64,000 nucleotides of DNA. It comes from Pseudoips prasinana (lineage: Eukaryota; Arthropoda; Insecta; Lepidoptera; Nolidae). Numbering within the stretch: the first letter of the stretch is position 1; every line of letters begins with the position of its first letter. The DNA is taken from positions 26,200,001 through 26,264,000 of the forward strand of contig OX621247.1 in the NCBI GenBank assembly GCA_951640165.1. The letters are read 5' to 3'. The position numbers and the translations under genes were made by a program. Of this stretch, positions 9,533 to 21,469 are shown piece after piece. Under the pieces are notes generated by a model. The model saw only the letters and a list, made by a program, of their open reading frames with translations. It did no database searches and was not told the origin of the DNA.

Positions 9533-10044
9533 ACCAGAACGATATTATTCTAAAATTTATTTCATAGATTCATCCGTACTATAGAAACAACGTTCTACGA
9601 GCTAATTGTGCAATTTTGTCTATTTTTTTTTAAATATTATAAGTTTATTGAAAATATTTACCGTCGTTATATTAAAATTTCTATTAAATAAATCACTATT
9701 TTCCTTATTTTCATCCTGCAAAGGAAAAAATACTTGTATAGTCTGGGTGCGCCAAAGCTCATCTAAATTTTCAACTCCAATAATTGGAAATCCGAAAATG
9801 TCTTTCTTAACATTTTTCATCCTAACAATCACAATTCCTAACTGCTCTGTCTATAATGTTCATAATTCCGAAGCATTCAACAACATAATGTCAGTAACCT
9901 TTTCCTATATTTTCTACAAATCGGTAGAAAGAAAAATTTCGGGTAAAGAACTTTAGGTGAGCAATATGGACCCGTATAGTCTATCTGCCAGAAGACGGAC
10001 AGCAGTTTCTTTCTTTTATTCTTTTTGAGTCTCATAACCATCAT
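9533..10044. other. No confident gene
   Basis: A minus-strand frame at 9620-9832 has a moderately protein-like composition, and a CTTTGCAG acceptor-like site lies inside it. No start, partner exon or family was recognised, so it is left unassigned. Confidence 0.35.
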
Positions 10045-10142
10045 GCAGCGATCGCTAGGCCGTCTGCCAAGAGTGGCGATTATAGTATATCCAAGATGAT
10101 TCTTGGGGAGGCTTGTGGACTTCATTCAGCTGTTATGATGAT
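10045..10142 (+). mobile_element. LINE 3'-end fragment, family J copy 1
   Basis: GTGGCGATTATAGTATATCC, then CTTGGGGAGGCTTGTGGAC and GATGATT. Related copies are at 61576 and 63508. It resembles the RTE-like tails but with a different upstream part. Confidence 0.5.
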
Positions 10143-10428
10143 TGAGTGGTATTTTACTCTTAACAATTATCGGAATGGTCTCGAGATATCATTTCAGAAA
10201 GATTACAGTATCTTGCACTGGAACTATATTATCATTTCGTGTTAGGGTCTTTATTTTGTAATCATACAGAAACAAGGAATTGACTGAAGCGACTTGGTTT
10301 GTTTTTTAGTATTAAGGGCATTGGATAGGTTGAATTGAATGCGTGCATTAGATAGGTTACCAAAATCAGTAACAGTTATTAAAACAGTCAGTAAAGTAAA
10401 CAATACAAAAGTTGTGCAATAGATAGGT
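10143..10428. other. No feature seen
   Basis: Short spacer between a LINE tail and a SINE; no frame or repeat recognised. Confidence 0.45.
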
Positions 10429-10681
10429 CGGTCACCGTAGCCTAGTTGGTAGTGATCCTGCCTACGAAGCTGGTGGTCTTGGGTTGGAATCCCGGTAAGT
10501 GCAAATATTTGTGTGATGAGCACGAATATTTGTTTCTGAGTCATGGATGTTTTCTATGTATATAAGTATTTATCTATCTATATAAGTACGTATATCGCCG
10601 CCTGGTACCCATAGTACAAGCTTCGCTTAGTTTGGGGCTAGGATGATCTGTGTGACATTGTCCCCAGATATTATTATTAAA
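10429..10681 (+). mobile_element. SINE family A copy 2
   Basis: Full-length tRNA-derived SINE: CGGTCACCGTAGCCTAGTTGG near the start, a B-box-like region with GGTTGGAATCCCGG, the TATAAGTA body, then TGTGACATTGTCC and an ATTATTATT tail. Confidence 0.85.
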
Positions 10682-11361
10682 TAGATACTACCCAGCAACC
10701 ATACATAACTTTACTATCATTTTGGTATCACCTAAATGATCTGCGTAATTATAACAGTTAAAAAGAGACAGGTATACTGCAATCTAACACATTTTCGATA
10801 AAACGTTAACCTTTCCATTTGCGTATCTGGCGTCAGAGCGAGACAGCTACAATCCCCACGTGCCGCCGAGGTCAGTTCGCGCGTCATCCACGCATGCGTT
10901 ATGTCATTGTGTGAAAAGGGCTTTCGAACAAAGGAAATTAATTTGCCTTATCTGCAAATGAATTTAAACTTTATCATGTTGTATGAAATCTTCTAATAGT
11001 AAAACGAGAATTTTAATTTGGTTCGCTCTAACCTAATTCGCTGGGATTGCTTTCCATGTGAAAATAATAGGTATTAAGTAGTTGTTTGTTTATGCAGGAA
11101 TATATAGAGTATTTCCTTATATATTACTAATGTAATTGTGTATCATTGTTCGCGCTGGGAATCCCGCCGTAATTGGAAATATTGCAATTAAGGTATATTA
11201 CTAAATTATGAAACGGAACTAAATTTTACAAATGATGCACTTTATTTCAGCAGAAATCAATGTAAAAATATCAGTTAGTGGTTGGCATCATTAGATCAAT
11301 AAAGGTATTTGGATACCATCGTTATAAGAACGTAACATCCTATATATTCGTATAAAGAATA
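10682..11361. other. No gene seen
   Basis: A GC-richer patch at 10805-10910 (GCGTCAGAGCGAGACAGC..., CACGTGCCGCCGAGG) stands out from the AT-rich surroundings but has no convincing frame. Confidence 0.4.
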
Positions 11362-11802
11362 TACAGGATGGCCGGGGAGTTGACGTTCAAACGCAAAATT
11401 TAGATACTTTATGATGAGGAGTATCCGAATTACCCCCATGTACCTATGTTCTACGATTTTGCGTTTTTTGAAAATTTATGAGTCTTGAGCTCAAACCCTA
11501 GTTTTGAACTTTCGAATAAATTCTAAGTCAGTTCTGCAATGATTAGATTAACCATACTTTTAGGGTCTTAGGTTAAACTATGCTAATTAGTTATCACAAA
11601 AAACCTCAACCAGAAATGTTCAACAGAACGAGAATAAAATCGAAAACTGATGTTAGGTGAGCTTGACGAAAAAAATAATTAAGATATTTATATCTCAAAA
11701 ACTACGCAATATCGTAGAACATGCATGGGGGTTATTCGGACACTCCTCATCATAAAGTGTCTTAATTTTGCATTTGAACGTCAACTCTTCGGCCAGCCTG
11801 TA
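11362..11802. mobile_element. TA-flanked MITE with about 95-bp terminal inverted repeats
   Basis: The left end TACAGGATGGCCGGGG and the right end, reverse-complemented TACAGGCTGGCCGAAG, are inverted repeats that stay alignable for roughly 95 bp (GAGTTGACGTTCAAA, CTTTATGATGAGGAGT, ACCCCCATG). TA flanks both sides. The interior has no transposase. TA duplication and long inverted repeats fit a non-autonomous Tc1/mariner-type element. Confidence 0.75.
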
Positions 11803-14376
11803 TAATATTTATACCTACACTATGCATTGTTTAGTACCTATTATAATAAATGTAATATAAAATACACACACGTTGTATCCAGGCAAATTTGTTATTGTCT
11901 AAATGCCCGAATGGCCGGATCTATTGGCCTACTACTTCATATTTAAACGCACAATAGAGCGGTGCAGTCGTCTCTAAAGAACGCGCTCCACACTATACAA
12001 TACTAATATCTGGACTGATCGCACCAGCAAGTCAAAATTCATGCACTTGGTGCAAGGGTAAATTTTTAGATTAGGCAATAAACCCCCAATTTTTAATGGA
12101 CCTATTGATTTATTTACTAAAAAACTTCTGCCCGCGTTGACTTAGGATTATTTATTTATTTATTTTATTTATTTAAATAAAATAAATAAATATGTTCTAA
12201 TGTTTTCACGGAATTATAAATATCATGATATGTGTTAATACAGGTAATAATTTATTCGTGTGCCTAATTCCATCCAAATCCATTGGATTGAGTGAGGAAC
12301 ATAAAAATAATCACATTCATAATATAAATAATACTAGTAAGATGGCATTTATATAATTCACATATTGTTCAATCACTGATTATTTCTGTTTGTTCACTTC
12401 AAAACAATCTGAATTATTTCTGAAAATTAATCAATCCCTGCCAAGGAAATAATGAAAATGAAATAAAATCAAATAACTGAATCAAATAAAACAATTAATA
12501 TAATTTATTCATAATTCAAATATTACACCTTAAACAATAATTATTTTTTCAATTAAATAAGCAACATCTTTATTAGGTAATACCAATAATCATACTAAAA
12601 ATTCCAAATATCATTACATAATACTGGCTAAAATTAATAAATTTGGAATGTGTTTTCGAAAAAAGAACTATTACAGACTATTAACAAAGAACATTGTTAC
12701 TTACTTATTACTAAAATAATCTCATAAGGCAAGATATTTTGGTACAAATAATATCACTAAAATACTTTAACAAAAATTACAATCTATAGAATAATGATAT
12801 GTTGTTATTCTTTGTTATTCTTGATTGTTATAGTAACATATAAATTAAAAGCAAAGACAAAACAGACTTCTACTCTAAATCGTAATACTTTTACGGTAAA
12901 ACAAAAGTTTCAACAAACGTACTAGAATAATTAGTTATTAATTATTTATATTTATGAGAATCATTAATTAATTATTAATAATTATTAAAACTATTTTCAC
13001 AATTATTAGAACGTTGATATTTTAAGGTTGTGGACTACTTGAAAATCATAAACCTTTATCGTGAAGTTCAACAAAAGACAGTAGTAACTTAACAGAGGTC
13101 AAACTAATAGCACTCCCTATTAATTATCTTTAATATACTATCAGAGAAACATGGAAAGGTTTAGTTGAAAGCTGCCTCTTAAGCAACCAATTGGACGCAG
13201 TATATTATTGTTATTAACAAATGATAATGGAAATAAATAGGGGGATAAAATATGTAGTTTTGTGTTTACCGAACTGCGTGAGACGAAAATAGAGAAGTTT
13301 TATGCTAACAAGGCCCAGAATATTATTTTCCATATGGTTTTTTCTTTTACAATTTCAATCTAATGCTTCTGTAACAAAAATGTATACATACCATTCATTA
13401 TCTTATGGTATACAATATATTATTATTTTCTTTTTTTTGTAATATATATACTAAAATGTCTTAGTTGTAGAGAAACACTTTGTATTAATATAGACAATTA
13501 TTACGAGGTAGTTGAAGCATTTTGATAATTTCAACACAGATACTTTAAACTTTTAGTAAGTATGTGCCATGTTAGCTTAGAAGAACTCTAAGTAGGCATA
13601 ACAGTATAATAATGTTCGATATACGTACATACATCAGCAGGCTTAGTACGAGTCTACAAAAGGGAAGGGTTTAAACCAGCCATACTAAACTTTTTTTATA
13701 AGGGCCACAAACACGTTACAGTCGTGTTGTCGAGGGCCGCAAACAAAACTTATTTAGGTCTTAATTTAAACGTCATTTCAATTCAATGATGTAGTTACTT
13801 TATTAATGCAAAAATTTGTTACTTGAGATGGGCCAATAACAATGCCGCAGGTTGAGTAAAGCGGATTTAAACGAATACGAGCTCTCAATGGGAAAGAAGC
13901 GTTGTGATTGGAAACGCTTATCACGCCACCGCGACAGTAACCAACCATAGCGCTGCATTCCCGCCGTGAGTTCGAACAGCTCTGTACCAAAATAAGTATC
14001 GTATTGCACTTGTAAAACACGGACAAGTTAAAATTTAAGTTTAACAACTAAGAAAACAATTATAAATTAATAAAATTACTATTAACTATGAAACTCGAGC
14101 TCAACTACAGTTATCAAATTAATTTGATCACACTTAAACTGTATGAGATGATATAAATAAAAATGATAGGAGGAAAAGTTTGATTTGGTTAAAGACCATA
14201 AAATACTATTTAATAGAATTTTTCCTAAGTTTTGGTTTTCTCTTTTAACACATTTCAATTAATTTTAAGTCAGTTCTAATTACAATAAGGAAAAATTACC
14301 TACATATAAACTTTACGTTTGGAAATATATTCAACATTGTTGGAAATGATTAACAAATAAATAGTTTTAAATAATA
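11803..14376. other. Very AT-rich stretch without recognised insertions
   Basis: No frame of note and few repeats, except an AT palindrome near 12150-12195 made of TTTATTTA/TAAATAAA. Around 13690-13740 the sequence (AAGGGCCACAAACACG... GAGGGCCGCAAAC) resembles a hAT-element end, but no partner end was found. Confidence 0.45.
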
Positions 14377-14545
14377 CCATAAAACAGAGTGAATAGAAAT
14401 CCAAGGTTGAATACGGTCAAAATTCTGCTTATGTATGGATATTTTCCTCCTTTCTATTAACCCCAGGATTAAAATTCACTCTGGGATTTACATTCACCCT
14501 GGGATTTACATCCACTCCGGGATTTACATTCACCCCCGTTTTACC
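14377..14545. mobile_element. MITE-like element, family F copy 1
   Basis: The left end CCATAAAACAGAGTGAATAG and the right end TTCACCCCCGTTTTACC form an inverted pair. The right half contains a tandem array of about 18-20-bp units, GGGATTTACATTCACYC (14480-14540). A second copy with the same ends is at 28087-28526. Confidence 0.55.
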
Positions 14546-16942
14546 GTTACTTAAAGTTTAGCATACTCGACATGTATCTTTATTATAATTCCATTCTCAT
14601 TTCAATTTTGTATTTTAGTTATGTTATTAGATTTTACCCATGTAACGCTAAATTTATAATTTAACTAAATAAATGTCTTATTTCACTCATAGCCTCCATA
14701 GCCTCTTTAATTTTCATTGCAATATGTATATCTAAAATATTAAACATAAATAACAAAGTAAGCAATTATGTATGTAATCAGGAAAATTTCACGATATTTT
14801 AGATTATTTCTTAATTACAAGAATGTATTTTTGTAACATAAAAAATAAAAATTACAAACAGATCTTCTGGCCAATGAATAAATTTATTTATATACGGTGA
14901 ACCAATTTTATATTTAAAATGTTGTAAAAATGTTTAATTTTTCTTTTGGATGAAAGAAAATATATAATAATCTTAATATAAAGAATAATTAATTTAAAAA
15001 AAAATAAAGGATTGATTTGAGCTACCTTTAAAATAAAAATCATCTAAAAGAAGCAAGTCTGGACAACTTACTACCTACTTAATGATTATCTTAGCCAAAA
15101 TTGTGAAATTATGTGGTTGACGTATTAAGAGATAAAAATAATATCGTGATTATTTTCAGTAACTCTTTGGGTTGAAACATTAAAAATACTGGATGTATGA
15201 ATTTAATAATTGCTCAGTTTCGACACAATTTAAATGGAACTACTGATTGACAGATTCTCTGTCAAACTGTACTTCAGCTGGTATTAATATATCAAATTTG
15301 TGGTTCTAGTTCATCTCCTCAATAGTAATATACATATCAGTGTCGTTTAACAAGGTGTAAGATAAATAGTGGTCGTAACTTACGGAGCTTAATTTACTTG
15401 TGAAACTAAACAACGTGTAACACATCAACATAGTTAAATAACAATAGATAGTTATAATTTTTTGAGTATGTGTTACACGTTACAGCTCATGATTTTGTAT
15501 GATCAGCCAAAAAAATAGTTAGTTTCTCAGAAACTGGTTTTCTATAATCTGTCTAGGTTCATGGGTCGATTGCACTCCTTAGGTTTCCTGTACTATTTTT
15601 GTTACACCTGGTATATATTTGAAATCCCTTTACTCCAATATAATTTAAAACGTACCAATTATTCGGATGCCGACGTATATATACATCCAAAACAAATATT
15701 TTACCAGAATTTCAAATAAAGAATTACTCTAAAAAATCAACAGTTTGAATGTCGCTCCTAAAGTCTATCATATTTTCAATAAGTATTATCAAAATAAATT
15801 AATATGTAGAATATTTTATAACAAGTTTTTACAACGAGCATGCGTGCGTAACCATCATATGAATTTAAATAGTATCGAGTTCTTGTAGAGTGTGTGTCCA
15901 CTGTTTAACGACTTTCTGAATAATAAAATAAAATAAAAGGCGCCAGGCCGACTTTGCTAGACGGATCACATGGAAAGCGAAGATTTGTCCACTAAAGACT
16001 GAGGATAATTATTTAGTTTGAAATTACTGCAGAATTACATGTTTACTCTTATATGGTAGCTAGGTGTGATACAGAGCAAATATGTAATTTTAAAATAAAT
16101 CATGTAATAAATAATTTGTTGATTTGCATTAAACTGATATTCGTGAATCAGCGCCGCAACTGGGTTAGTAGCTTTAATTATTTGAAAAAGTATATGCTTG
16201 TAGGTGGATGCAAGCCAATAAATAATTTTCAAAATTTACGATTGTTGACGTATGGATATCCTTATACAATGGAAATAATCAATTCTAAAGTGGCATAACC
16301 AAATGCATAATTTACAACTTACGATGGATGACCTATGGAAGTCATTAGTGCATTACCTAATGGAAATGTACGTCAGCTTTCGGCAATAGTCCGTCATACA
16401 AGTCTATCGTTATTTTGAAACGTATACAGTGGACACGCGCCCTGTAAGTTTTCAAGGTTCCCGTTTTTTTGCTTCTCATCGACGACGCATCAAGCACGTT
16501 ATTATTCATTATCAATAGTTTTATTAATAGGAAGTTCCCAGTCCATTTGGTGTAGAAAGTCTATACATTAGAAGCTTAGTCGCAAAGATTCAAGTTAGAT
16601 CCTGGTCTTCTTGTGTCCTCCCGGCGGCTGAAGGTCGCTCAAGAGTCAACCGGCCCTCAATCAGCATTTATCATCTGGAACAAGGAATTTTACTCTTTAA
16701 TTTATTTTAGAAAAAAAAGTAAGGGTATCGAAAGAGCCCTGAGCGACCTGTTGGGAAAGAGGGGCGTGTCGATTCGTCTCAAAACAACAACGTATGTCCA
16801 AAAATAATGATTTTTGCGACAGAGTATGTTTCGAGACAAATGGACGCCAACCCCGGGAAAACACACAGACATGGGTGAAGCCAAAAAATACTTGTAAAAA
16901 CGATTTTAAAAATATAATAAATAAAAAAAGAATCCATTTTCA
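14546..16942. other. AT-rich intergenic stretch
   Basis: I see no gene or recurrent element here apart from the inverted repeat at 15413-15480. A GC-richer patch at 16600-16790 has a 64-residue frame with no recognised family. Confidence 0.4.
15413..15480. repeat. Inverted repeat, 13-bp perfect arms
   Basis: ACGTGTAACACAT at 15413-15425 and its reverse complement at 15468-15480, with a 42-base loop. It may be a MITE remnant. Confidence 0.55.
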
Positions 16943-17520
16943 CATTTGGTACAATATCAATAAAAAGTTGAGCATGCGCTTAATAGATGATAGATACCAG
17001 CCCGGCTAACCAATTTCGAATTTAATACAATACGAATAAAGAGTTGAGCATACGCTTAATAGATAGTAGATAACGGCCCGTGGGCCAACCAATTTCGAAT
17101 TTAATACAATATGAAAAAAAAATTGAGCATACGCTTTATAGATGGTAGATAAAGGCCCGTGGCCTAAACGATTTCGAATTCGATACAATATCAATAAAAA
17201 GTTGACCATACGTTAAATAAGATGGCGGCCCGCGGGCTAACCAATTTCGAATTAGATACAATATCAATAAAAAGTTAAGCATACGCTAAACAGATGGTGG
17301 ATAGCGGCCCGCGGGCTAACCTATTTCAAATTCGATATAATATCAATAAAAAGTTGAGCATACGCTAAATAGACTGCGGCCCGCGGGCTAACCAATTTCG
17401 AATTTAATACAATGTGAATAAAAAGTTGAGCATACGCTAAAAAAGATAGCGGCCCGCGGACTAACCAATTTCGAATTTGATTCAATATCAATTAAAAGTT
17501 GAGCATACGCTAAATAGATG
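16943..17520. repeat. Minisatellite of about eight units, 72-79 bp each
   Basis: The landmark GTTGAGCATACGCT, allowing changes, recurs at about 16967, 17043, 17122, 17201, 17274, 17353, 17425 and 17498. Units contain CCAATTTCGAATT, ACAATATCAATAAAAAG and, in later units, the GC-rich palindrome GCCCGCGGGC. The left units are more diverged than the right ones. A partial block (17520-17560) follows. Confidence 0.9.
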
Positions 17521-17943
17521 ATACCTAGTCAGCGGGCTTACTGTCCTTTATTAAATAAGCCATTCAAAAGTAGTTCAGTTCTAAGTCAATTTGTATTGAA
17601 ATTTAATGCATAATTTGCATTGTAGTTGAATACGTAGTTGCATCTACTTTGAATCGCTAAATAGATGGTAAGCAGTCTGGTCGTCAGAATATATTTAAAT
17701 AACTAGCACCCACTGCGGGCTCCACTGAAGATTATAAATAAAACAAAGATATAGATAAAATTCCGGCCTACAGAGTATCGGACTCGCATAGTTATGTCTT
17801 ATTAAGAAGTTAATAAATAGAGTTATTTTAAACTCAAAACTGGGAAATCACGAACTTAATCGGGATCAAACCAGTACCGTCTACCAAGCCGGGGTAGGCG
17901 CTCCACCGTTAAGCTACGAATTATACACACTGTCAAATGAATT
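17521..17943. other. No feature seen
   Basis: Non-coding sequence between the minisatellite and a SINE. GATCAAACCAG...GGGGTAGGCGCTCCACCG at 17863-17910 looks like a degraded tRNA-derived piece, but I cannot place it. Confidence 0.35.
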
Positions 17944-18211
17944 CGACGGTCACCGTAGCCTAGTTGGTAGTGCTCCTGCCTACGAAGCTGGTGGTCCTGG
18001 GTTCGAATCCCGGTAAGTGCAAATATTTGTGTGATGAGCACGAATATTTGTTTCTGAGTCATGGATGTTTTCTATGTATATAAGTATTTATCTATCTATA
18101 TAAGTATGTATATCGTCACCTGGTACCCATAGTACAAGCTTTGCTTAGTTTGGGGCTAGTATGATCTGTGTGTCATTGTCCCTAAATATTAAAAAAAAAA
18201 AAAAAAAAAAA
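17944..18211 (+). mobile_element. SINE family A copy 3, with poly(A) tail
   Basis: CGGTCACCGTAGCCTAGTTGG, a B-box-like GGTTCGAATCC matching the consensus exactly, the full TATAAGTA body and a 21-base A-run at 18190-18210. This is the best-preserved copy in the window. Confidence 0.9.
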
Positions 18212-18780
18212 GAATTTAGTACCCTAGATATTACCAGTCGGTTTTGTTTCTAAAAACATGACCAACTCACATATATGTAAGTTCACAGTTGCATGTGAAA
18301 GAACATATCATATTAATAACACCTGCAAACTATAAATTTTTAGGTTTATAACGTTATTCTAATCAAATTGAAAAGGATGGTAAAGGATAACTTAACTGTA
18401 TTAGGTTCCATGAGCGCACACTCTTCTAAAATATTTATTTCTTAGTATCATGATTAATATAAATATAATATAAATTATAATACTAGAAAATTAGGTTTAT
18501 TACAATTTTCTAGTTATATAATTATGATATTTTGAGACAAATTGTTAGTAACACAGTGGAGCATATGTAGTTCTGTAGATAATAAATTATTATTATTATT
18601 CAGAACATGTCTTCACAATAGCAGAAGTCAAAAGCGCACACTGACAAAGTAATAAAAATAACATGTAAAATTTTGAATATAAAATCTAATTGTAAATACT
18701 GTTTTTGGTTTATTTAAGTGCTGGGCATCAACATTATTGATTTCTGCATCATTCAATACTTTATGTAAATAGTATAAATG
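18212..18780. other. No feature seen
   Basis: AT-rich; no recognised repeat or frame. Confidence 0.45.
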
Positions 18781-18910
18781 TAATGTATAAATAAAACTTC
18801 GGAATGGAAAGGTATCAAAGTACAAGTAAAAAAAGCGAATACTTTTCTAGATGAAACTGACAGACATGAATTAATATATCATGATAAGAAGAACTTGAGC
18901 CATGAAAATA
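18781..18910. repeat. Direct repeat, left copy
   Basis: The block from TAATGTATAAAT to GCCATGAAAATA recurs at 19055-19178, about 274 bp away. The left copy has a 6-base addition (ACAAGT) relative to the right one. Confidence 0.85.
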
Positions 18911-19054
18911 GGGGAGACCGGGGATAGTTGACTAGGTTTTTACTTAATAGTGCATATTTTTTATTTTTAGAGACATAAAGACAAAATAACAATATTGATT
19001 GATAGAATAACTATTAACCTTATAAAAAATGTAACATCTAGTCCTAGTTTAGTA

Positions 19055-19178
19055 TAATGTATAAATCATACTTCGGAATGGAAAGGTATCAAAGTAAAAA
19101 AAGCGAATACTTTTCTAGATGAAACTGACAGACATAAACTAATATATCATGATAAGAAGAACTTGAGCCATGAAAATA
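19055..19178. repeat. Direct repeat, right copy
   Basis: Nearly identical to 18781-18910 (CTTCGGAATGGAAAGG, TTTTCTAGATGAAACTGACA, GATAAGAAGAACTTGAGCC). It is probably a local duplication, since no element ends are apparent. Confidence 0.85.
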
Positions 19179-19857
19179 CCGCCAAAAACATGGGCAGTAT
19201 TTTAGAGGTGCCGACGTATCATAATGACTTGCATTAGAACTAATAACTACAAGCAAGTCATAATAATATGACACCTTATGAATCACTACGCAATTTGATA
19301 ATTAACTTGGAATTTCATTTGATCTTATTCATCTGACGACGTAACACAACAAAAACAAACGTATACGCAGAGCATAAACATATATTTTTTATTAGGAAAA
19401 GAAACAGTATTAACAACTTATGATAAGAAACAAGTTTTAAAACTAATTACCAAACGGCATTGTGGTTAATTTATATGCCGTGGAAGTGGGTGCGAGGGGT
19501 ATACCAGCAAAATCCCTCTATATATGGCCTTTGCGTCTGTTACAGACGATTTACGGCGCATTGTCTGAGAGACATTTCTTATTGTGGCTAAACAAACCGA
19601 TGCGAGAGCGACATAGCCTGCCGCAGGCCTGACAAGAGAAGTTTGCGGTGGTTGGTGCCGAGCCGCTTTCATGTCGCTTCTATCTCTTATCAAGCAAGTA
19701 CTCCGAACCAGGCTTCATCACAGATCTAACGACCCTCCACTACACGTTTGCGCCATTCAACTCTATTTTCAGCGAGCTTATCCCAGCTACAGTGGTCAAT
19801 TTTAAAAGCGGCCATATCCCGCTTGGTGCAGTCTTTAACTCTTTAACCTATTAAAAC
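19179..19857. other. GC-richer block, unassigned
   Basis: Positions 19480-19840 are more GC-rich than the flanks and have overlapping frames on both strands, none convincing. It abuts a LINE 3' end on the minus strand, so it may be upstream sequence of the same or another element. Confidence 0.3.
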
Positions 19858-19985
19858 ATACATATGTACATACCTGTTTGACAGAGGGGTACGCAGAGAG
19901 AACGGATTTCCACTTGTCATTATCTTTGCACACCTCTTTTGCCTCGTCTACTGTCATTATATTCTATGTCATTATAATATTATAA
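19858..19985 (-). mobile_element. LINE 3'-end fragment, family G copy (minus)
   Basis: On the minus strand it encodes Asp-Glu-Ala-Lys-Glu-Val-Cys-Lys-Asp, then Lys-Trp-Lys-Ser-Val-Leu-Ser-Ala-Tyr-Pro, followed by a TGTACATATGTATG tail. This matches 36600-36815 and 59897-60090. Confidence 0.65.
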
Positions 19986-20856
19986 TCTATTAAAAGACCT
20001 AGGATTATCAAGAACTTCCGTAAGTTCTATATTAGAACGAGTATCCAAAGCGGCATTGTTAGGATCTTACCAAATTTGGCTAGGAATAGGGGGAACACTG
20101 TGAGACAGAGAAGGTGAGCGTTGATGCATCACAGGGGGTCCCCTTAAACCTACAAATGATTCGCAAGTCACAGACTCTGTCGAGTGGTCCCCTTCTCTAC
20201 CACGCGATGGACCTGGTTTCCACACGGTGAATCAGTGCAATGCTAAGAATTAAGTCTTCTATAATAATGTTCTTAGCAAATGAAAAATACTAGGTTAATT
20301 ACAATAAGAACAAGGCAAAGCCGAGAAAATACTCTCAAAAAAGGATTTTGTGATAATACCATATCGAATTTAAATATTAATCGATAACAACAACCGATTA
20401 TAATATTTATTATTATAATCTACATCGTAATTTCATAACAAATATGTTAATTATGGAATTTCAATTTATTTAATACCATTGACATTTCAAACTTGATCCA
20501 TCGATGATAAAGTACCTACTTATCTTCAACGGTTATCTTGCGGGAGTGGCGGGAAAAGTTGCTTTCCTTGACATTTAATACGGGTATTATTTGTTCCTCT
20601 GTAAACGAATAAAGTCAATGAAACCAAGACGTAAGCTAATCAATTAATGTAATTGTTTAATCAACAAACTTTATGGGCTTTTTATGAGGGAACATTTGAC
20701 AATAGGAATGAATTATTTTCTCGTCTATTTGCCATTAACACACACACAATATTCATATTAAGACAAAAACCATACTTTTTTACAACATAATACAGACTGC
20801 TTGCCTAAACATGACGTTCTTGACTATAGACCTATTTTTGTACAATTTATGACCTT

Positions 20857-20902
20857 GTAAAAATCATTCAAAAAGCTTATGAGCTTTTTTAATGATTTTT
20901 AC
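20857..20902. repeat. 21-bp-arm hairpin
   Basis: GTAAAAATCATTCAAAAAGCT and its reverse complement (one mismatch) with a four-base loop. A perfect 20-bp palindrome, ACTGTACCTATAGGTACAGT, follows at 20909-20928. Confidence 0.75.
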
Positions 20903-20956
20903 AGCCAGACTGTACCTATAGGTACAGTCGACGTATTAAGCCACAGATTTGTGTAT

Positions 20957-21000
20957 GGCACACATACACACGCACGCACACACAAACACACACACACGCA
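20957..21000. repeat. CA-dinucleotide microsatellite
   Basis: Interrupted (CA)n with CACG variants. Confidence 0.8.
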
Positions 21001-21469
21001 TATATATTGATATAATTTAGTCAATGAGTGTGTGATTTTAATTTTATGTATTCAAATTAAATCCAGTACAATTTCTAGTGGTATACAGAATTTAAATAAT
21101 AGTCGTCTAGTTGTCTAAAATCCTTATGGGCGAAATATTTTTTAAGTTTTTTTAATTATTGTGTTATGAAGAAATTAATTCCTCAAATTCTTATCTAATA
21201 ATCCGATAAATATAAGCGGCACCTATTATTTTACAAACAATGAACGTTTCTTCGTGTATTTCTTTATCAAAATATCGGGATGATTAATGTAAATTCTACT
21301 TGACATTTTAATTTCAAACGAACTTGATACTATTTTTATTAACTTGTTAGAATAACATATTTAATTAAATACGCATTATGTCTAGTGGAGTGGGAGTTAA
21401 TTTATGACAATCGACATTCATTCCACCGTTGTTGTAATAGGTTTTTTGTTTTAATTTATTACTAGCTGT

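Larger units (their letters stand above)
19986..21469. other. No gene seen; two hairpins and a CA run inside
   Basis: AT-rich spacer. Hairpins at 20857-20902 and 20909-20928 and a CA microsatellite at 20957-21000 are listed separately. Confidence 0.45.

Noticed and set aside
9606..9956. 116-residue plus frame and 70-residue minus frame
   Set aside because: The two compete on opposite strands; no family, start context or second exon is visible, despite a good acceptor-like CTTTGCAG on the minus strand.
13690..13750. hAT-element end
   Set aside because: Only one suggestive end (AAGGGCCACAAAC, GAGGGCCGCAAAC) was found, with no partner and no target duplication.
16943..17520. CRISPR-like array
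   Set aside because: Whole 72-79-bp units repeat in tandem with no unique spacers, and the context is a eukaryotic genome; it is a minisatellite.
17944..18030. tRNA gene candidate (A and B boxes)
   Set aside because: The same sequence recurs with a SINE body and tails, and no cloverleaf with a proper acceptor stem is visible; it is the head of SINE family A.
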